Shown: in pieces, positions 17,020-26,527 of the stretch | Layout of the letters: each line of letters opens with the position of its first letter | Numbering within the stretch: the stretch's first letter is position 1 | NCBI GenBank assembly: GCA_018824405.1 | Contig: JAHJGO010000023.1 | Span: 1-64,000, forward strand | Source of the DNA: Gammaproteobacteria bacterium | Lineage (GTDB): Bacteria > Pseudomonadota > Gammaproteobacteria > Burkholderiales > Sulfuricellaceae | Direction: 5' to 3' | Length of the DNA stretch: 64,000 nucleotides | Notes under the pieces: generated by a model | The model's input: the letters and a program-made list of their open reading frames with translations, nothing else | The model's database searches: none | What the model was told of the DNA's origin: nothing | Made by a program: the position numbers and the translations under genes

Positions 17020-17772
17020 ATGAATGTACACATGCGCTTCAGCACGGCTCTGTGGATCGGACTGGCATGGGTCGGCTGTGCCGGCCCGTCGCTGGTGTCT
17101 GCTGCCGACACAACCCCGCCGACCCTTGCTGCGGAACGGCCATCAAGGACAGATTTTTCCGGTCATTGGATTTTCAACGCCAAAGCCAGCGATGATCCGC
17201 AAGAAAAGGCCAGGGAGGCCATGAAGGCGATGCAGCAGGAAAAGGGCGGCGGGCGCGGCATGGGCGGTCAGGGGCGTGGCGGTGGTATGGGCGGTGGTAT
17301 GGGCGGTGGTATGGGTGGCGGTATGGGTGGCGGTATGGGTGGCGGTATGGGTGGCGGGCACCAGGGCCGCGGAGCATCAGGCGGAATGGGTGGGCGCGGC
17401 GAGATGCCGTCCCGGGAATTGAGTGCGCTCATGATTCCTTCAGAAAAACTTGATATCACTCATGAAGATCCGATGCTGCTGATCAGTGACGAGAACGATC
17501 AGCGTCAGCGTCTTTTTACCGACCTTCGCGGTGCCAGCGTTTCCGCCAGCGGCGGCTTGCAGCAGCGTGTGAGCTTCGCGGGCTGGGAAGGCGCTGCACT
17601 GGTGGTCGAGACGACGATGATTGGGGGTTCAAGGCTGGTTCAGAATTACCAGATCGACGCCACAACAGGTCAGCTCATGATTGTTGCAGCGGCCAACCTG
17701 CCAGACAAGCAAGCAGTTTCGTATCGTCTTGTTTACGATCGGCAGAAGCCTGGGGTGGATGCTGGGAGATAG
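17020..17772 (+). CDS. Secreted protein with Gly-Gly-Gly-Met repeats
   Basis: A 250-residue protein with a signal peptide (cleavage near VSA, residue 28). A DFSGHWIFNAKASDDPQEKAR segment comes next, then a low-complexity region with six GGGM units and one GGGH (residues 87-114). A C-terminal beta-rich domain of about 115 residues follows (ELSALMIPSEKLDITHEDP to the end). Proteins with this SGxW...SDDP start and Gly-rich middle occur in many bacteria without known function. The Met/His-rich loop could bind metal such as copper, but that is a guess. ATG 17032 is an alternative start. The repeats are tandem 12-base units. Confidence 0.7.
   Translation: MNVHMRFSTALWIGLAWVGCAGPSLVSAADTTPPTLAAERPSRTDFSGHWIFNAKASDDPQEKAREAMKAMQQEKGGGRGMGGQGRGGGMGGGMGGGMGGGMGGGMGGGMGGGHQGRGASGGMGGRGEMPSRELSALMIPSEKLDITHEDPMLLISDENDQRQRLFTDLRGASVSASGGLQQRVSFAGWEGAALVVETTMIGGSRLVQNYQIDATTGQLMIVAAANLPDKQAVSYRLVYDRQKPGVDAGR
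17278..17361 (+). repeat. Tandem 12-bp repeat encoding GGGM
   Basis: Seven consecutive 12-base units: three of GGCGGTGGTATG type, three of GGTGGCGGTATG type and a final variant ending in GGGCAC. They are in frame within the secreted protein. The two synonymous unit types suggest two rounds of expansion; such arrays can vary in copy number by slippage. Confidence 0.9.
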
Positions 17773-17817
17773 TGGCGGCACATGCAACCCATACCAGAAT
17801 ATCCTGCGGAGACGGCA

Positions 17818-18954
17818 ATGACTGAACGCGAATATGCAGGCAGTACCATTATCACGGTCAATACCGGGAGTTCATCCGTGCGGCTGGCCGCGTTCGCTTG
17901 CGACGAAGGGCTGACACTGTCAGCACTGGCAACCGAGCACCATGCATTGATCGGCGAGGATGCACTGGAGGTGCTACGGCGCTTCGTGGGTGCGAATGTG
18001 TCTGGCGGCGTGGCAGCAGTCGCGCATCGTGTGGTGCACGGTGGCCGGCGGCTGGTGAAAGCCTGCCTGCTGGACGAGGCGGCCGAGCATGAGATCGCGC
18101 GCCTTGCACCTCTTGCCCCCTTGCACAATCCGACGGCATTGCACTGGATTGGCGCTGCACGTTCGCTGCTGGGGGAGGGTACGCCGCAGGTTGGGGTATT
18201 CGACACGGCGTTCTACGCAAACCTGCCCGAGGTGGCAAAAACCTACGCCATTCCCCGGGTGCTGGCGGATCGACACGAGATCCGGCGCTATGGATTCCAC
18301 GGTTTGGCGCACCAGGCGATGTGGCGTCGCTGGCAGGCATTGCATCCGGACCGGGCGCACGATGCCCGGATTATTTCACTGCAACTCGGTTCTGGCTGCT
18401 CGGTCACGGCAATTGAAGGTGGCGTGCCGAAGGACACCTCCATGGGATTTTCGCCCTTGGAGGGTCTGGTCATGGCCACCCGCTCCGGGGATGTCGATCC
18501 GGGGGTGATCAGCTTTCTGCAGCGCGTGGAGCACTGGTCGCCCGAGGATGTCGATCGCGTGTTGAGCGCCGAATCCGGATTGTTAGGCCTCTCAGGCAGC
18601 AGTGGCGATATGCGCGAATTGCTGCGCGCGGAGGATCCGCATGCACGTATTGCGGTTGAGCTCTATGCCTACCGTGCCCGCAAGTACATTGGTGCATACC
18701 TGACGGTGCTGGGTGGCGCCGATGCCATCGTGTTCGGCGGCGGGGTGGGTGAGCACGCCCCGGCTGTGCGTGCAGCGATATTGAAGGACATGGAATGGGC
18801 CGGTGTGCGCCTGGATGCCGGTGCAAATGAAACGACTGAGGCAAAGACGGGTCGAATCAGCCACCCCGACAGCAAAATCGAGGTCTGGGTGATCCCCGTG
18901 GACGAGCAGCAAATTCTGGCGCAGGAGGCGCTGGCGGTGATCACCCGTCAATGA
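17818..18954 (+). CDS. ackA: Acetate kinase
   Basis: AckA interconverts acetyl phosphate plus ADP and acetate plus ATP. The 378-residue product has the ASKHA-fold phosphate loop NTGSSSVR near its start, HRVVHGG, the FGFHGL-like segment [18 protein letters not shown] and the C-terminal [10 protein letters not shown] motif. ATG 17818 is preferred over an upstream ATG (17782) because GGAG lies eight bases before it. It is slightly shorter than the usual ~400 residues. It stands immediately upstream of phosphoketolase (25-nt gap), so the acetyl phosphate made by that enzyme can be turned into ATP. Confidence 0.94.
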   Translation: MTEREYAGSTIITVNTGSSSVRLAAFACDEGLTLSALATEHHALIGEDALEVLRRFVGANVSGGVAAVAHRVVHGGRRLVKACLLDEAAEHEIARLAPLAPLHNPTALHWIGAARSLLGEGTPQVGVFDTAFYANLPEVAKTYAIPRVLADRHEIRRYGFHGLAHQAMWRRWQALHPDRAHDARIISLQLGSGCSVTAIEGGVPKDTSMGFSPLEGLVMATRSGDVDPGVISFLQRVEHWSPEDVDRVLSAESGLLGLSGSSGDMRELLRAEDPHARIAVELYAYRARKYIGAYLTVLGGADAIVFGGGVGEHAPAVRAAILKDMEWAGVRLDAGANETTEAKTGRISHPDSKIEVWVIPVDEQQILAQEALAVITRQ

Positions 18955-18979
18955 AGCGCATGACAGAAGGAGAGCAAGG

Positions 18980-21397
18980 ATGAATCTGAAAGCAAGCGAC
19001 AAGCAAGAAGCTCGGCCAGCCGGCGCAAAGCCGGGTGGACCGCTGTCCGTAACCGAGCTGGGCAGGATGGACGCCTACTGGCGCGCGGCGAATTATCTGT
19101 CGGTGGGCCAGATTTACCTGCTGGACAATCCGCTGCTCAGGTCGCCGCTCAAGCTCGAGCACATCAAGCCGCGGCTGCTCGGCCATTGGGGCACGACGCC
19201 GGGACTGAATTTCATCTATGTCCACCTCAACCGCATGATCAGGGCGCACGATCTCAACATGATCTACATCGCCGGGCCGGGCCATGGCGGCCCGGGTCTG
19301 GTCGCCAACACCTGGCTGGAAGGCACCTACAGCGAGGTGTATCCCAATATCCCGCAGAGCGCCGAGGGCATGAAGAAACTGTTCCGGCAGTTTTCGTTTC
19401 CCGGCGGTGTGCCAAGCCATGTGGCGCCGGAAACCCCCGGCTCGATCCATGAGGGCGGCGAGTTGGGCTACGCCTTATCGCATGCCTACGGTGCGGTGTT
19501 CGATAACCCGGACCTGATCGCCGCCTGCGTGGTCGGCGATGGCGAGGCCGAAACCGGTCCGCTGGCGGCTGCATGGCACTCGAACAAGTTTCTGAACCCG
19601 GCGCGCGACGGCGCGGTGCTGCCGATCCTGCATCTCAACGGTTACAAGATTGCCAACCCCACGCTGCTCGCGCGTATCCCGCACAGAGAGCTGGAGAGCC
19701 TGTTCATCGGCTACGGCTACAAGCCGTATTTCGTGGAAGGATCCGACCCGGCGCTGATGCATCAGCAGATGGCTGCGATTCTGGATCTGGCCATTGCCGA
19801 CATCCAGGCCATCCAGCAGGATGCGCGCGCCCATGGCGTCAAGGCGCGCCCGAACTGGCCGATGATCATTCTGCGCAGCCCCAAGGGGTGGACCGGGCCG
19901 AAGGAAGTCGATGGCAAGCAGACCGAGGGTTCGTGGCGCTCCCACCAGGTGCCATTCGGCGAGATGACGAACCCGGCGCATCTCGGGCTGCTCGAGCAGT
20001 GGATGAAGAGTTACCGGCCCGAGGAACTGTTCGAGGAAAGCGGTGCGCTGAATGCCGAGCTTGCCGCGCTGGCGCCGGCAGGCATACGACGCATGGGCGC
20101 CAACCCGCATGCCAACGGCGGCCTTTTGCTCAAGGATCTCAAGTTGCCGGACATCCGGGATTACGCGCTCAAGGTGCCCACCCCCGGTGCGGCGTCGGGC
20201 GAAGCGACCCGAGCCATGGGGGTGTTCCTGCGCGACGTGATGAAATCCAACCTCGAGTCGTGCAATTTCCGTGTCATGGGGCCGGACGAGACGGCGTCGA
20301 ACCGGCTTGGTGCGCTGTTCGAGGTGACCGAGCGGGCATGGGTGGCCGAACACTTGCCGCAAGACGATCATCTCGCGGCCGATGGCCGGGTGATGGAAAT
20401 ACTGAGCGAACATACCTGTCAGGGCTGGCTCGAAGGCTATCTCCTGACCGGCCGCCACGGACTGTTTTCCTGTTACGAGGCATTCATCCACATCGTCGAC
20501 TCGATGTTCAATCAGCATGCCAAGTGGCTCAAGGTATGCCGCGAAATCCCCTGGCGCCGGCCCATCGCCTCGCTCAATATCCTGCTGACCTCGCATGTGT
20601 GGCGGCAGGATCACAACGGCTTTTCGCATCAGGACCCGGGGTTTATCGACCATGTGGTCAACAAGAAGGCCGATATCGTCCGGGTGTACCTGCCGCCGGA
20701 TGCCAACACCCTGCTCTGCGTCACCGAGCAGTGTCTGAAGAGCCGCAATCTGGTGAACGTCATTGTTGCAGGCAAGCAGCCGCAGCTTCAGTGGCTGGAC
20801 ATGGAAAGTGCGACCCGCCACTGTGCCTCGGGCATCGGGATCTGGGAGTGGGCGAGCAACGATGCGGGCGGGGAACCGGACGTGGTGCTGGCGGCAGCTG
20901 GCGATGTGCCCACGCTGGAAATGCTGGCGGCGGTCGATATCCTGCGCCAGCACGCCCCCGAGCTGAAAATCCGCTTCATCAACGTGGTGGACCTGATGAC
21001 CCTACAGCCAAAGGAAGAGCATCCACACGGCCTGTCGGACAAGGATTTCGACACGCTGTTCACGACCGACAAGCCGATCATCTTCGCCTATCACGGTTAC
21101 CCGTGGCTGATCCATCGCCTGACCTACCGGCGGACCAACCACAAGAACCTGCATGTTCGCGGCTACAAGGAAGAAGGCGCGACCACCACGCCGTTCGACA
21201 TGGTGGTGCGCAACGATCTCGACCGCTTTCATCTGGTGGCGGACGTGATCGACCGCGTGCCGACGATGGGTTACCGGGCGGCACATCTCAAGCAGGCGAT
21301 GCGCGACAAGCGCATCGAACACCGCCAGTACATCACCCGCCACGGCGAAGACATGCCCGAGGTGCGGGAGTGGCAGTGGGGGCGAAGCAATGCGTGA
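18980..21397 (+). CDS. xfp: Xylulose-5-phosphate/fructose-6-phosphate phosphoketolase
   Basis: A thiamine-diphosphate enzyme that splits xylulose 5-phosphate (or fructose 6-phosphate) with phosphate into acetyl phosphate and glyceraldehyde 3-phosphate (or erythrose 4-phosphate). The 805-residue length is typical. Recognisable blocks are [37 protein letters not shown], the ThDP motif [13 protein letters not shown]...[30 protein letters not shown] and the C-terminal [17 protein letters not shown]. An AGGAG ribosome site precedes the ATG. It overlaps nothing upstream and is followed 22 nt later by transaldolase. The three genes would form a carbon-sparing shunt from sugar phosphates to acetate and ATP. 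Confidence 0.97.
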   Translation: MNLKASDKQEARPAGAKPGGPLSVTELGRMDAYWRAANYLSVGQIYLLDNPLLRSPLKLEHIKPRLLGHWGTTPGLNFIYVHLNRMIRAHDLNMIYIAGPGHGGPGLVANTWLEGTYSEVYPNIPQSAEGMKKLFRQFSFPGGVPSHVAPETPGSIHEGGELGYALSHAYGAVFDNPDLIAACVVGDGEAETGPLAAAWHSNKFLNPARDGAVLPILHLNGYKIANPTLLARIPHRELESLFIGYGYKPYFVEGSDPALMHQQMAAILDLAIADIQAIQQDARAHGVKARPNWPMIILRSPKGWTGPKEVDGKQTEGSWRSHQVPFGEMTNPAHLGLLEQWMKSYRPEELFEESGALNAELAALAPAGIRRMGANPHANGGLLLKDLKLPDIRDYALKVPTPGAASGEATRAMGVFLRDVMKSNLESCNFRVMGPDETASNRLGALFEVTERAWVAEHLPQDDHLAADGRVMEILSEHTCQGWLEGYLLTGRHGLFSCYEAFIHIVDSMFNQHAKWLKVCREIPWRRPIASLNILLTSHVWRQDHNGFSHQDPGFIDHVVNKKADIVRVYLPPDANTLLCVTEQCLKSRNLVNVIVAGKQPQLQWLDMESATRHCASGIGIWEWASNDAGGEPDVVLAAAGDVPTLEMLAAVDILRQHAPELKIRFINVVDLMTLQPKEEHPHGLSDKDFDTLFTTDKPIIFAYHGYPWLIHRLTYRRTNHKNLHVRGYKEEGATTTPFDMVVRNDLDRFHLVADVIDRVPTMGYRAAHLKQAMRDKRIEHRQYITRHGEDMPEVREWQWGRSNA

Positions 21398-21419
21398 CCT
21401 TAACAACAAGGAGAACATG

Positions 21420-22532
21420 ATGAAGGACAATTCACTATTGAAGCTGCACGCCCTCGGGCAAAGTATCTGGCTCGACTATATCCAGCGCGGCATGCTCGAC
21501 AACGGCGAGATCACCCGCATGATCGAGACCGACGGCCTTGCCGGGATGACCTCCAATCCTGCCATTTTCGAAAAGGCGATTAGCGGGCAGCATGACTACG
21601 ATGCGGCCATTGCGAGCCAGGTCCGCACGGGGGCGAGTGCGCGCGATCTCTATGACACCCTGACCCGCGATGATGTGGGCCATGCTGCGGATCTGCTGTT
21701 GCCGGTGTATGAGAAATCCGGGGGGCGCGATGGTTATGTGAGTATCGAGGTGTCACCACATTTTGCGCATGACTGCGATGCCACGGTCAAGGAGGCGCAC
21801 GAGCTGTGGGCGCAACTCGCCCGGCCGAATGTCATGATCAAGGTGCCGGGTACGCGTGCCGGTCTGCCGGCAATTCAGGCACTGCTTGCCGCCGGCGTGA
21901 ACGTGAATGTCACGCTGCTGTTCGGGGTGCAGCGCTACCGAGAAGTGGCTGACGCATTTGTCCGTGGAATGGAGCAGCGCGCCGCTACTGGCGCGCCGCT
22001 TGATCATGTCGCGTCGGTGGCCAGCTTTTTCCTGAGCCGCATCGATACCCTTGTGGACCAGCGTCTCGATGCCATGTCTACCGGTACGTCGCGCCACCCC
22101 TTGCGCGGTGCGGCGGCGATCGCAAGCGCGCGCCTCGCGTATCAGCATTACAAACAATGGACGACCGGGGCGCGCTGGCAGGCGCTGGCGGCACAGGGCG
22201 CGCGCAGTCAGCGCCTGCTGTGGGCCAGCACCGGCACCAAGGATCCGGACTATAGCGATGTGAAATATGTCGAGACGCTGATCGGGCCGGACACCGTCAA
22301 CACCCTGCCGCCCGACACCCTGGCGGCATATCGTGACCACGGCCTCCCGGCGCTGCGCCTGGAAGATGACCTGGCTGTGGCGCGCGAACTGCCGGTGCAG
22401 CTTGCGGGTCTGGGGATCGATCTCGAACAGGTAAGCGACGAGCTTGAGGCCGACGGCGTGAAAAAATTCATCGCCCCGTTCGACAAACTGCTTGCTGCGC
22501 TGGAATTGCGCCGTATCGAGCTTTTGGGTTGA
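21420..22532 (+). CDS. tal: Transaldolase
   Basis: Transfers dihydroxyacetone between fructose 6-phosphate and erythrose 4-phosphate / sedoheptulose 7-phosphate. The 370-residue product has the Schiff-base lysine K141 in VMIKVPGTRAG, the early motif GMTSNPAIFEKAI and the segment NVNVTLLFGVQRY, marking the longer bacterial Tal class. AAGGAG lies six bases before ATG 21420; ATG 21417 is also possible. It supplies or consumes erythrose 4-phosphate next to phosphoketolase, which suits a joint pathway. The stop overlaps a possible TTG of the next frame, but the real next start is at 22631. Confidence 0.95.
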   Translation: MKDNSLLKLHALGQSIWLDYIQRGMLDNGEITRMIETDGLAGMTSNPAIFEKAISGQHDYDAAIASQVRTGASARDLYDTLTRDDVGHAADLLLPVYEKSGGRDGYVSIEVSPHFAHDCDATVKEAHELWAQLARPNVMIKVPGTRAGLPAIQALLAAGVNVNVTLLFGVQRYREVADAFVRGMEQRAATGAPLDHVASVASFFLSRIDTLVDQRLDAMSTGTSRHPLRGAAAIASARLAYQHYKQWTTGARWQALAAQGARSQRLLWASTGTKDPDYSDVKYVETLIGPDTVNTLPPDTLAAYRDHGLPALRLEDDLAVARELPVQLAGLGIDLEQVSDELEADGVKKFIAPFDKLLAALELRRIELLG

Positions 22533-22630
22533 GACAATACGAACCGGGACAGATCGGCGAAGTGCAGGGCAAGAAGGATATCGTGGCAGGTTTTCTGTTT
22601 TTTTCTGACGGGATTTCAAGGTTGGCGGAC

Positions 22631-24001
22631 ATGGCCGGTTTCCGCCAGTTGCTGCTTCTGGGCGTCGCCCTGCTGTTCGCAGGCTGCGCACATTACCCCC
22701 CGAACCAGCCGCTGGACCGGCATGACCCGGCTTATGGCTATCGTTTCACCAACCTCGCCAGCCCGGAAAACTCTGACGACATGCTGGTTGTCGTGACCTT
22801 TTCGGGTGGCGGGACCCGCGCCGCTGCGCTGGCTTATGGCGTTCTGGAGCACCTGGCACACACGGAAATCATGCGCGAAGGAAAGCAGCAGCGCCTGCTG
22901 GATGAAATCGACATCATTTCCTCCGTTTCCGGCGGCAGTTTTACTTCTGCCTATTACGCCCTCTATGGGGACCAAATTTTCAGCGATTTTGAAAGCCGGT
23001 TCCTGAAGCGCGACGTTCAGGGAGAACTCACCCGCAAGATGCTTGCGCCGTTCAATCTGGCGCGCGCTTCTTCGCCGAAATTCGGCAGGATAGATCTGGT
23101 AGCCGAATACCTTGATGAAGAGATTTTTCATCACGGCACCTACGGCGATCTGCTCAAACGAGGGAAGCGACCCTTCGTGATGATCAACGCCAGCGATATG
23201 TCGCTGGGCACACGCTTCGAATTCACCCAGGATCAGTTCGACCTGATTTGCTCCGATCTTTCGTCGTTTTCGCTTGCAAGAGCCGTGGCGGCCTCCAGTG
23301 CCGTACCGCTCCTGTTCAGCCCGCTGACCGTCAGAAATTACAGCGGCAAATGCGACTACCATGAGCCCGCGCAAGTAACCGAAAAATCCAATGGAACATC
23401 ACGGCAGATATACAAGGCCGCCGAGGTGCGCTCTTATCTCGACTCCCAGGCCAGGCCCTATCTTCATCTGCTGGATGGCGGGATCACCGACAATATCGGC
23501 CTGCGTGGAATGCTGGACCGGGTGGCCTCCCATGACGGTCCTCGGAGCCTCGCCCACGCCATGCGTCTCGACCGGCTTCACAAGGCGGTGCTGATCATCG
23601 TCAATGCCGAGACGGCCCCGGATCTTTCCCTGGACAGGAGGGAGGAGGTGCCGACAGTCACCCAGGTATTCAGGGCCATCAAGGATATCCCCATCAACCG
23701 CTATTCATTTGAAACCACCGAGCTTCTCAAGGCGAATTTCGAGAACTGGGCCAGGCAGATGCGCGGGCGGAATTCTGGCAATCAACAGGCAAGTCAGGCT
23801 GAGGCGGAGTTTGATTTCTACCTGGTAGAAGTGACGTTCGACGCGATAAAGGATCCCGACGAGCGAAATTTCTTTCGCGGAATTCCGACTTCTTACGCCT
23901 TGCCTGCGGAAACCGTGGATCAGTTGCGCGCACTGGGACCCCGTTTGATCGGGGAGTCGGAAGATTACCAAAGGCTGTTGCATGATCTGTGGAAAAACTG
24001 A
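22631..24001 (+). CDS. Patatin-like phospholipase lipoprotein
   Basis: A 456-residue patatin-family acyl hydrolase. A short signal peptide with lipobox FAGC (C19) predicts a lipoprotein. The oxyanion-hole loop SGGGTRAAALAYGVL is at about 58-72. The nucleophile S100 lies in SVSGG, where the family normally has GxSxG, so the first glycine is a serine. The dyad aspartate is D282 in LLDGGITDN. The start at 22631 is preferred because it yields the signal peptide; the frame is open back to a TTG at 22529. It follows transaldolase by 98 nt. The substrate is unknown, most likely membrane phospholipid. Confidence 0.85.
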   Translation: MAGFRQLLLLGVALLFAGCAHYPPNQPLDRHDPAYGYRFTNLASPENSDDMLVVVTFSGGGTRAAALAYGVLEHLAHTEIMREGKQQRLLDEIDIISSVSGGSFTSAYYALYGDQIFSDFESRFLKRDVQGELTRKMLAPFNLARASSPKFGRIDLVAEYLDEEIFHHGTYGDLLKRGKRPFVMINASDMSLGTRFEFTQDQFDLICSDLSSFSLARAVAASSAVPLLFSPLTVRNYSGKCDYHEPAQVTEKSNGTSRQIYKAAEVRSYLDSQARPYLHLLDGGITDNIGLRGMLDRVASHDGPRSLAHAMRLDRLHKAVLIIVNAETAPDLSLDRREEVPTVTQVFRAIKDIPINRYSFETTELLKANFENWARQMRGRNSGNQQASQAEAEFDFYLVEVTFDAIKDPDERNFFRGIPTSYALPAETVDQLRALGPRLIGESEDYQRLLHDLWKN

Positions 24002-24034
24002 CGAGCTTGTTGTAATGAGGAAAGGCACACAGGC

Positions 24035-24619
24035 ATGGGAGAAACCGAAAGCAGAGAGAAAATTATCGTTGCTGCCGTTAAACTGGCAAGCGGGAAACGT
24101 CTCGACCAGATCAGCACGGAAGCCCTTGCTCAACATAGCGGGGTCAGCGCGGATGAAGTAAGGCGAATATTTCCGGATTGCAGGGCACTTTCATCGGGGG
24201 TTTTTCAGTGGACAGCGCACAACCTGATGGCCCAGATTGAGCACGCGGCGCTGCGCAACAAGCCGCCGCTGGAGGCGCTGGAAGATATCTTTCATTTGCA
24301 TGTGGTTTTCCTGGTTTCGCATGCGGCGCTTCCGCTCTTGCTGCTGGAGGCGCTTGCGATACCCGAGGACGGCAAGGCGCTGCGCCAGCAGATCGGAAAA
24401 CTGCTGGCGGATTACGAGGTCAATCTGACGCTGCTGCTCAGTCTGGCGCGAAAAGATGCGGGAGTCCGACCTGATCTTGACCCGGCGCTTGCAGCAAAAT
24501 TGTTTACTTATCTGACTCAGGGGCTGGCGATGCGTGCGATCACAGGGAAAACATCTGATGTATTGCTGCAGGAAGGGCGAAAAGTTTGGCAGCAATACCT
24601 GAACGGCATTCGTGCCTGA
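24035..24619 (+). CDS. TetR-family regulator 1, divergent HTH
   Basis: A 194-residue TetR/AcrR-like protein. The N-terminal helix-turn-helix (about 10-56) is weakly conserved: ALAQHSGVSADEVRRIF replaces the usual T.xxIA...GVS.GxxYxHF pattern. The C-terminal ligand domain resembles that of the next gene (LLADYEVNLTLLLSLARKD and VRPDLDPALAAKLF). The two are probably tandem paralogues. It lies 33 nt after the patatin-like gene, so it may sense lipid-related ligands; this is inference. Confidence 0.75.
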   Translation: MGETESREKIIVAAVKLASGKRLDQISTEALAQHSGVSADEVRRIFPDCRALSSGVFQWTAHNLMAQIEHAALRNKPPLEALEDIFHLHVVFLVSHAALPLLLLEALAIPEDGKALRQQIGKLLADYEVNLTLLLSLARKDAGVRPDLDPALAAKLFTYLTQGLAMRAITGKTSDVLLQEGRKVWQQYLNGIRA

Positions 24620-24659
24620 AAATCATCATTTATGAAACATAGACCAAGGAAGGCAGGAA

Positions 24660-25286
24660 ATGAGCGAACACAGGCAACGCCTATCGGCGGAAGAGCGCCA
24701 GGAAGAAATTATCAGGGCTGCAGTGGATCTTGCCGGCGAGCGGGGTGTGGACAGCGTGACTACACAGGACATGGCAGATGCGGTGGGTATCACGCAGGGT
24801 GCGATTTTCCGCCATTTTCCCACTAAAGACATGATCTGGCTGGGGGTCATCCACTGGGTGCGCGGCCGCCTGATGAGCGTGCTGGATATGGCGGCAGATC
24901 AGGGCAGGGACCCGCTGGATTCCCTGGAAAAGATGTTTTTCGCGCACCTGGGTTTTGTCGACAAGGTGCCGGCGATTCCCAAGCTGGTGTTCACCGACCA
25001 GCTGCTGAAGAAAAACCCCAGGATCAAGGAACTGATTCGCAGCATTCTGGCGGATTACGAGGCCAGGGTGATCAGCCTGCTTGTGCAGTGCAAGGAACAG
25101 AATCTGGTGCGCCCGGACCTGGACGAGCACGGTGCCGCTGTCATGTTCACCGGCATTATTCAGGGCCTGGTGATGCGGGTTTCCATCATAGAAGCGCGCA
25201 AGTCGCTGGTTGTCGAGGGGGCGCTGGTATACCCCATTTTTCTTCACGGCATCGGCGGCGTACGCGCCAGCGGTTCGGGCGCCTGA
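24660..25286 (+). CDS. TetR-family regulator 2
   Basis: A 208-residue TetR/AcrR repressor. The helix-turn-helix at about 25-56 is canonical (VTTQDMADAVGITQGAIFRHF), followed by a C-terminal ligand domain with ILADYEARVISLL and VRPDLDEHGAAVMF. A strong GGAAGG/AGGAA ribosome site precedes the ATG. It starts 40 nt after its paralogue and ends 205 nt before exbB. Candidate targets are the exbB operon, its own operon, or the palindrome at 8337; the sequence alone does not decide. Confidence 0.88.
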   Translation: MSEHRQRLSAEERQEEIIRAAVDLAGERGVDSVTTQDMADAVGITQGAIFRHFPTKDMIWLGVIHWVRGRLMSVLDMAADQGRDPLDSLEKMFFAHLGFVDKVPAIPKLVFTDQLLKKNPRIKELIRSILADYEARVISLLVQCKEQNLVRPDLDEHGAAVMFTGIIQGLVMRVSIIEARKSLVVEGALVYPIFLHGIGGVRASGSGA

Positions 25287-25315
25287 TCGTGGCGCATTAA
25301 CGTGAACTACGTTTT

Positions 25316-25441
25316 GTGAAAGGTGAAGCCGCTTGGGCTACGCCCTTGCTGTGAAAAGTGAAATGTAACAACCATCCATTGAACCTGCTTTTACATTTCA
25401 TTTTTCACAAACGAAGCGTAGCGAGTGCCTTCACTTTTCAC
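25316..25441. repeat. Nested inverted repeat of 126 bp, MITE-like
   Basis: Outer arms GTGAAAGGTGAAG (25316-25328) and CTTCACTTTTCAC (25429-25441) pair with one mismatch. Inner 19-base arms (25350-25368 and 25391-25409) pair with one mismatch. The parts between the outer and inner arms also share GCTACGC in opposite orientation. The element fills most of the gap between the TetR gene and exbB. It has no coding capacity and could be a small mobile remnant or a strong RNA hairpin. Confidence 0.75.
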
Positions 25442-25491
25442 TCATTTCAAGAATCCGGGCGGCAATTTGCCATGCCCTTTAGGAGCTACCC

Positions 25492-26139
25492 ATGCAAGAC
25501 CTGCAAGAAACCTGGATCGCCATAAAACTTGGCGGGATGATCATCCTGCCCTTATCGTTGCTGGCGATCCTCGCCCTGGCCATCATGCTGGAGAAGGCGT
25601 TCATCTACTGGCGCTATGCCCGCCTGCCGCTCAACCTGCTCAAGCTGGTCGAAACCTATGGCTTTGCCTGGGATGAGCTGGAGAAACGGCTTTACGGCCT
25701 GCATGATCATCATTACTTCCGGCGCTTTTTCGAGGTGGTGATCGCCAACCGGCATCGCCCGGCATGGTGGACCGAATCCCGCGCGGCGGACGAGGCCCAG
25801 CTGATAGAAACCGCACTGAGCCGTCGCCTGTGGGTGCTGGAAACCATCGTCACGGCCGCGCCCCTGCTCGGTCTGATGGGCACCATCGGCGGCATGATGG
25901 ATGCCTTCAAGATCATTGGCGGCAGCGGCATTGTGAACCCCACCGGGGTGACGGGCGGCGTGGCCCAGGCGCTGATTGCAACGGCGGTCGGCCTGTTGAT
26001 CGCGCTGGTGGCCCTGTTCGGCTTCAATTATTTCTCGCGCGTGCAATCCCAGACCATGGACGAAATGGAGCGCCTCGGCACGCGCCTGATCGATCACATC
26101 CGCCTGGATCAGCAGGGGGATGTCCATGAAACTGCGTAA
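25492..26139 (+). CDS. exbB: MotA/TolQ/ExbB proton channel protein
   Basis: A 215-residue inner membrane protein of the ExbB/TolQ family. There is one membrane helix near residues 16-38, a large cytoplasmic loop, then two helices (about 122-145 and 160-185) carrying APLLGLMGTIGGMMDAF and GGVAQALIATAVGLLIALVAL, the family signature that forms the proton path with ExbD. A GGAGC ribosome site precedes the ATG. It overlaps the exbD gene by 14 nt. It should power a TonB-like or Tol-like partner using the proton gradient. exbB is used in the broad sense. Confidence 0.88.
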   Translation: MQDLQETWIAIKLGGMIILPLSLLAILALAIMLEKAFIYWRYARLPLNLLKLVETYGFAWDELEKRLYGLHDHHYFRRFFEVVIANRHRPAWWTESRAADEAQLIETALSRRLWVLETIVTAAPLLGLMGTIGGMMDAFKIIGGSGIVNPTGVTGGVAQALIATAVGLLIALVALFGFNYFSRVQSQTMDEMERLGTRLIDHIRLDQQGDVHETA

Positions 26140-26527
26140 ACCCCGCACATATCGCAAGGGGCGCATTGAAATCATTCCGATGATCGACGTGATGTTCTTT
26201 CTGCTGGCAACCTTCATGCTGTCTTCGCTGGCGATGCAGAATCTCGATTCGCTGCAGGTGAATCTGCCGCAGGGCAAAGCCGAAAAACTCAAGACGGATA
26301 CGCCGGTCACCCTGACGCTGACCGCCGACAGCAAAATTCTGGTCAACCGGACCCCGGTGACCCTGCAAACCCTGGCTGCCACGCTCGCGCCGCTGCTGAG
26401 CGAAGCGCGGGCCAGCGTCATCGTATCGGCGGATAACGCCGCGCCGCAGGGGGTTGTGGTGCAGGCCATGTTGCAGGCACGAGCAGCCGGCGCCCGGAAT
26501 TTCCTGATTGCGGTAAAGCATGAGTGA
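26126..26527 (+). CDS. exbD: ExbD/TolR family protein
   Basis: A 133-residue protein with one N-terminal membrane helix (about 17-38). It contains the conserved protonatable aspartate D21 in IPMIDVMFFLL, then a periplasmic domain ending with VVVQAMLQARAAGARNF. ATG 26126 is preferred to ATG 26120 because the GGGGGA ribosome site is at proper distance only for the former. It overlaps exbB and the following gene. Confidence 0.88.
   Translation: MKLRKPRTYRKGRIEIIPMIDVMFFLLATFMLSSLAMQNLDSLQVNLPQGKAEKLKTDTPVTLTLTADSKILVNRTPVTLQTLAATLAPLLSEARASVIVSADNAAPQGVVVQAMLQARAAGARNFLIAVKHE

Noticed and set aside
17278-17361. Considered as a CRISPR-like or regulatory direct repeat
   Set aside because: The repeats are contiguous, have no spacers and are in frame, coding GGGM.
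19573-21420. A 615-codon open frame in another phase inside the phosphoketolase gene
   Set aside because: It is a by-product of high third-position G+C in xfp; the predicted protein is low-complexity Arg/Gly/Ala-rich and resembles nothing, while xfp is unmistakable.
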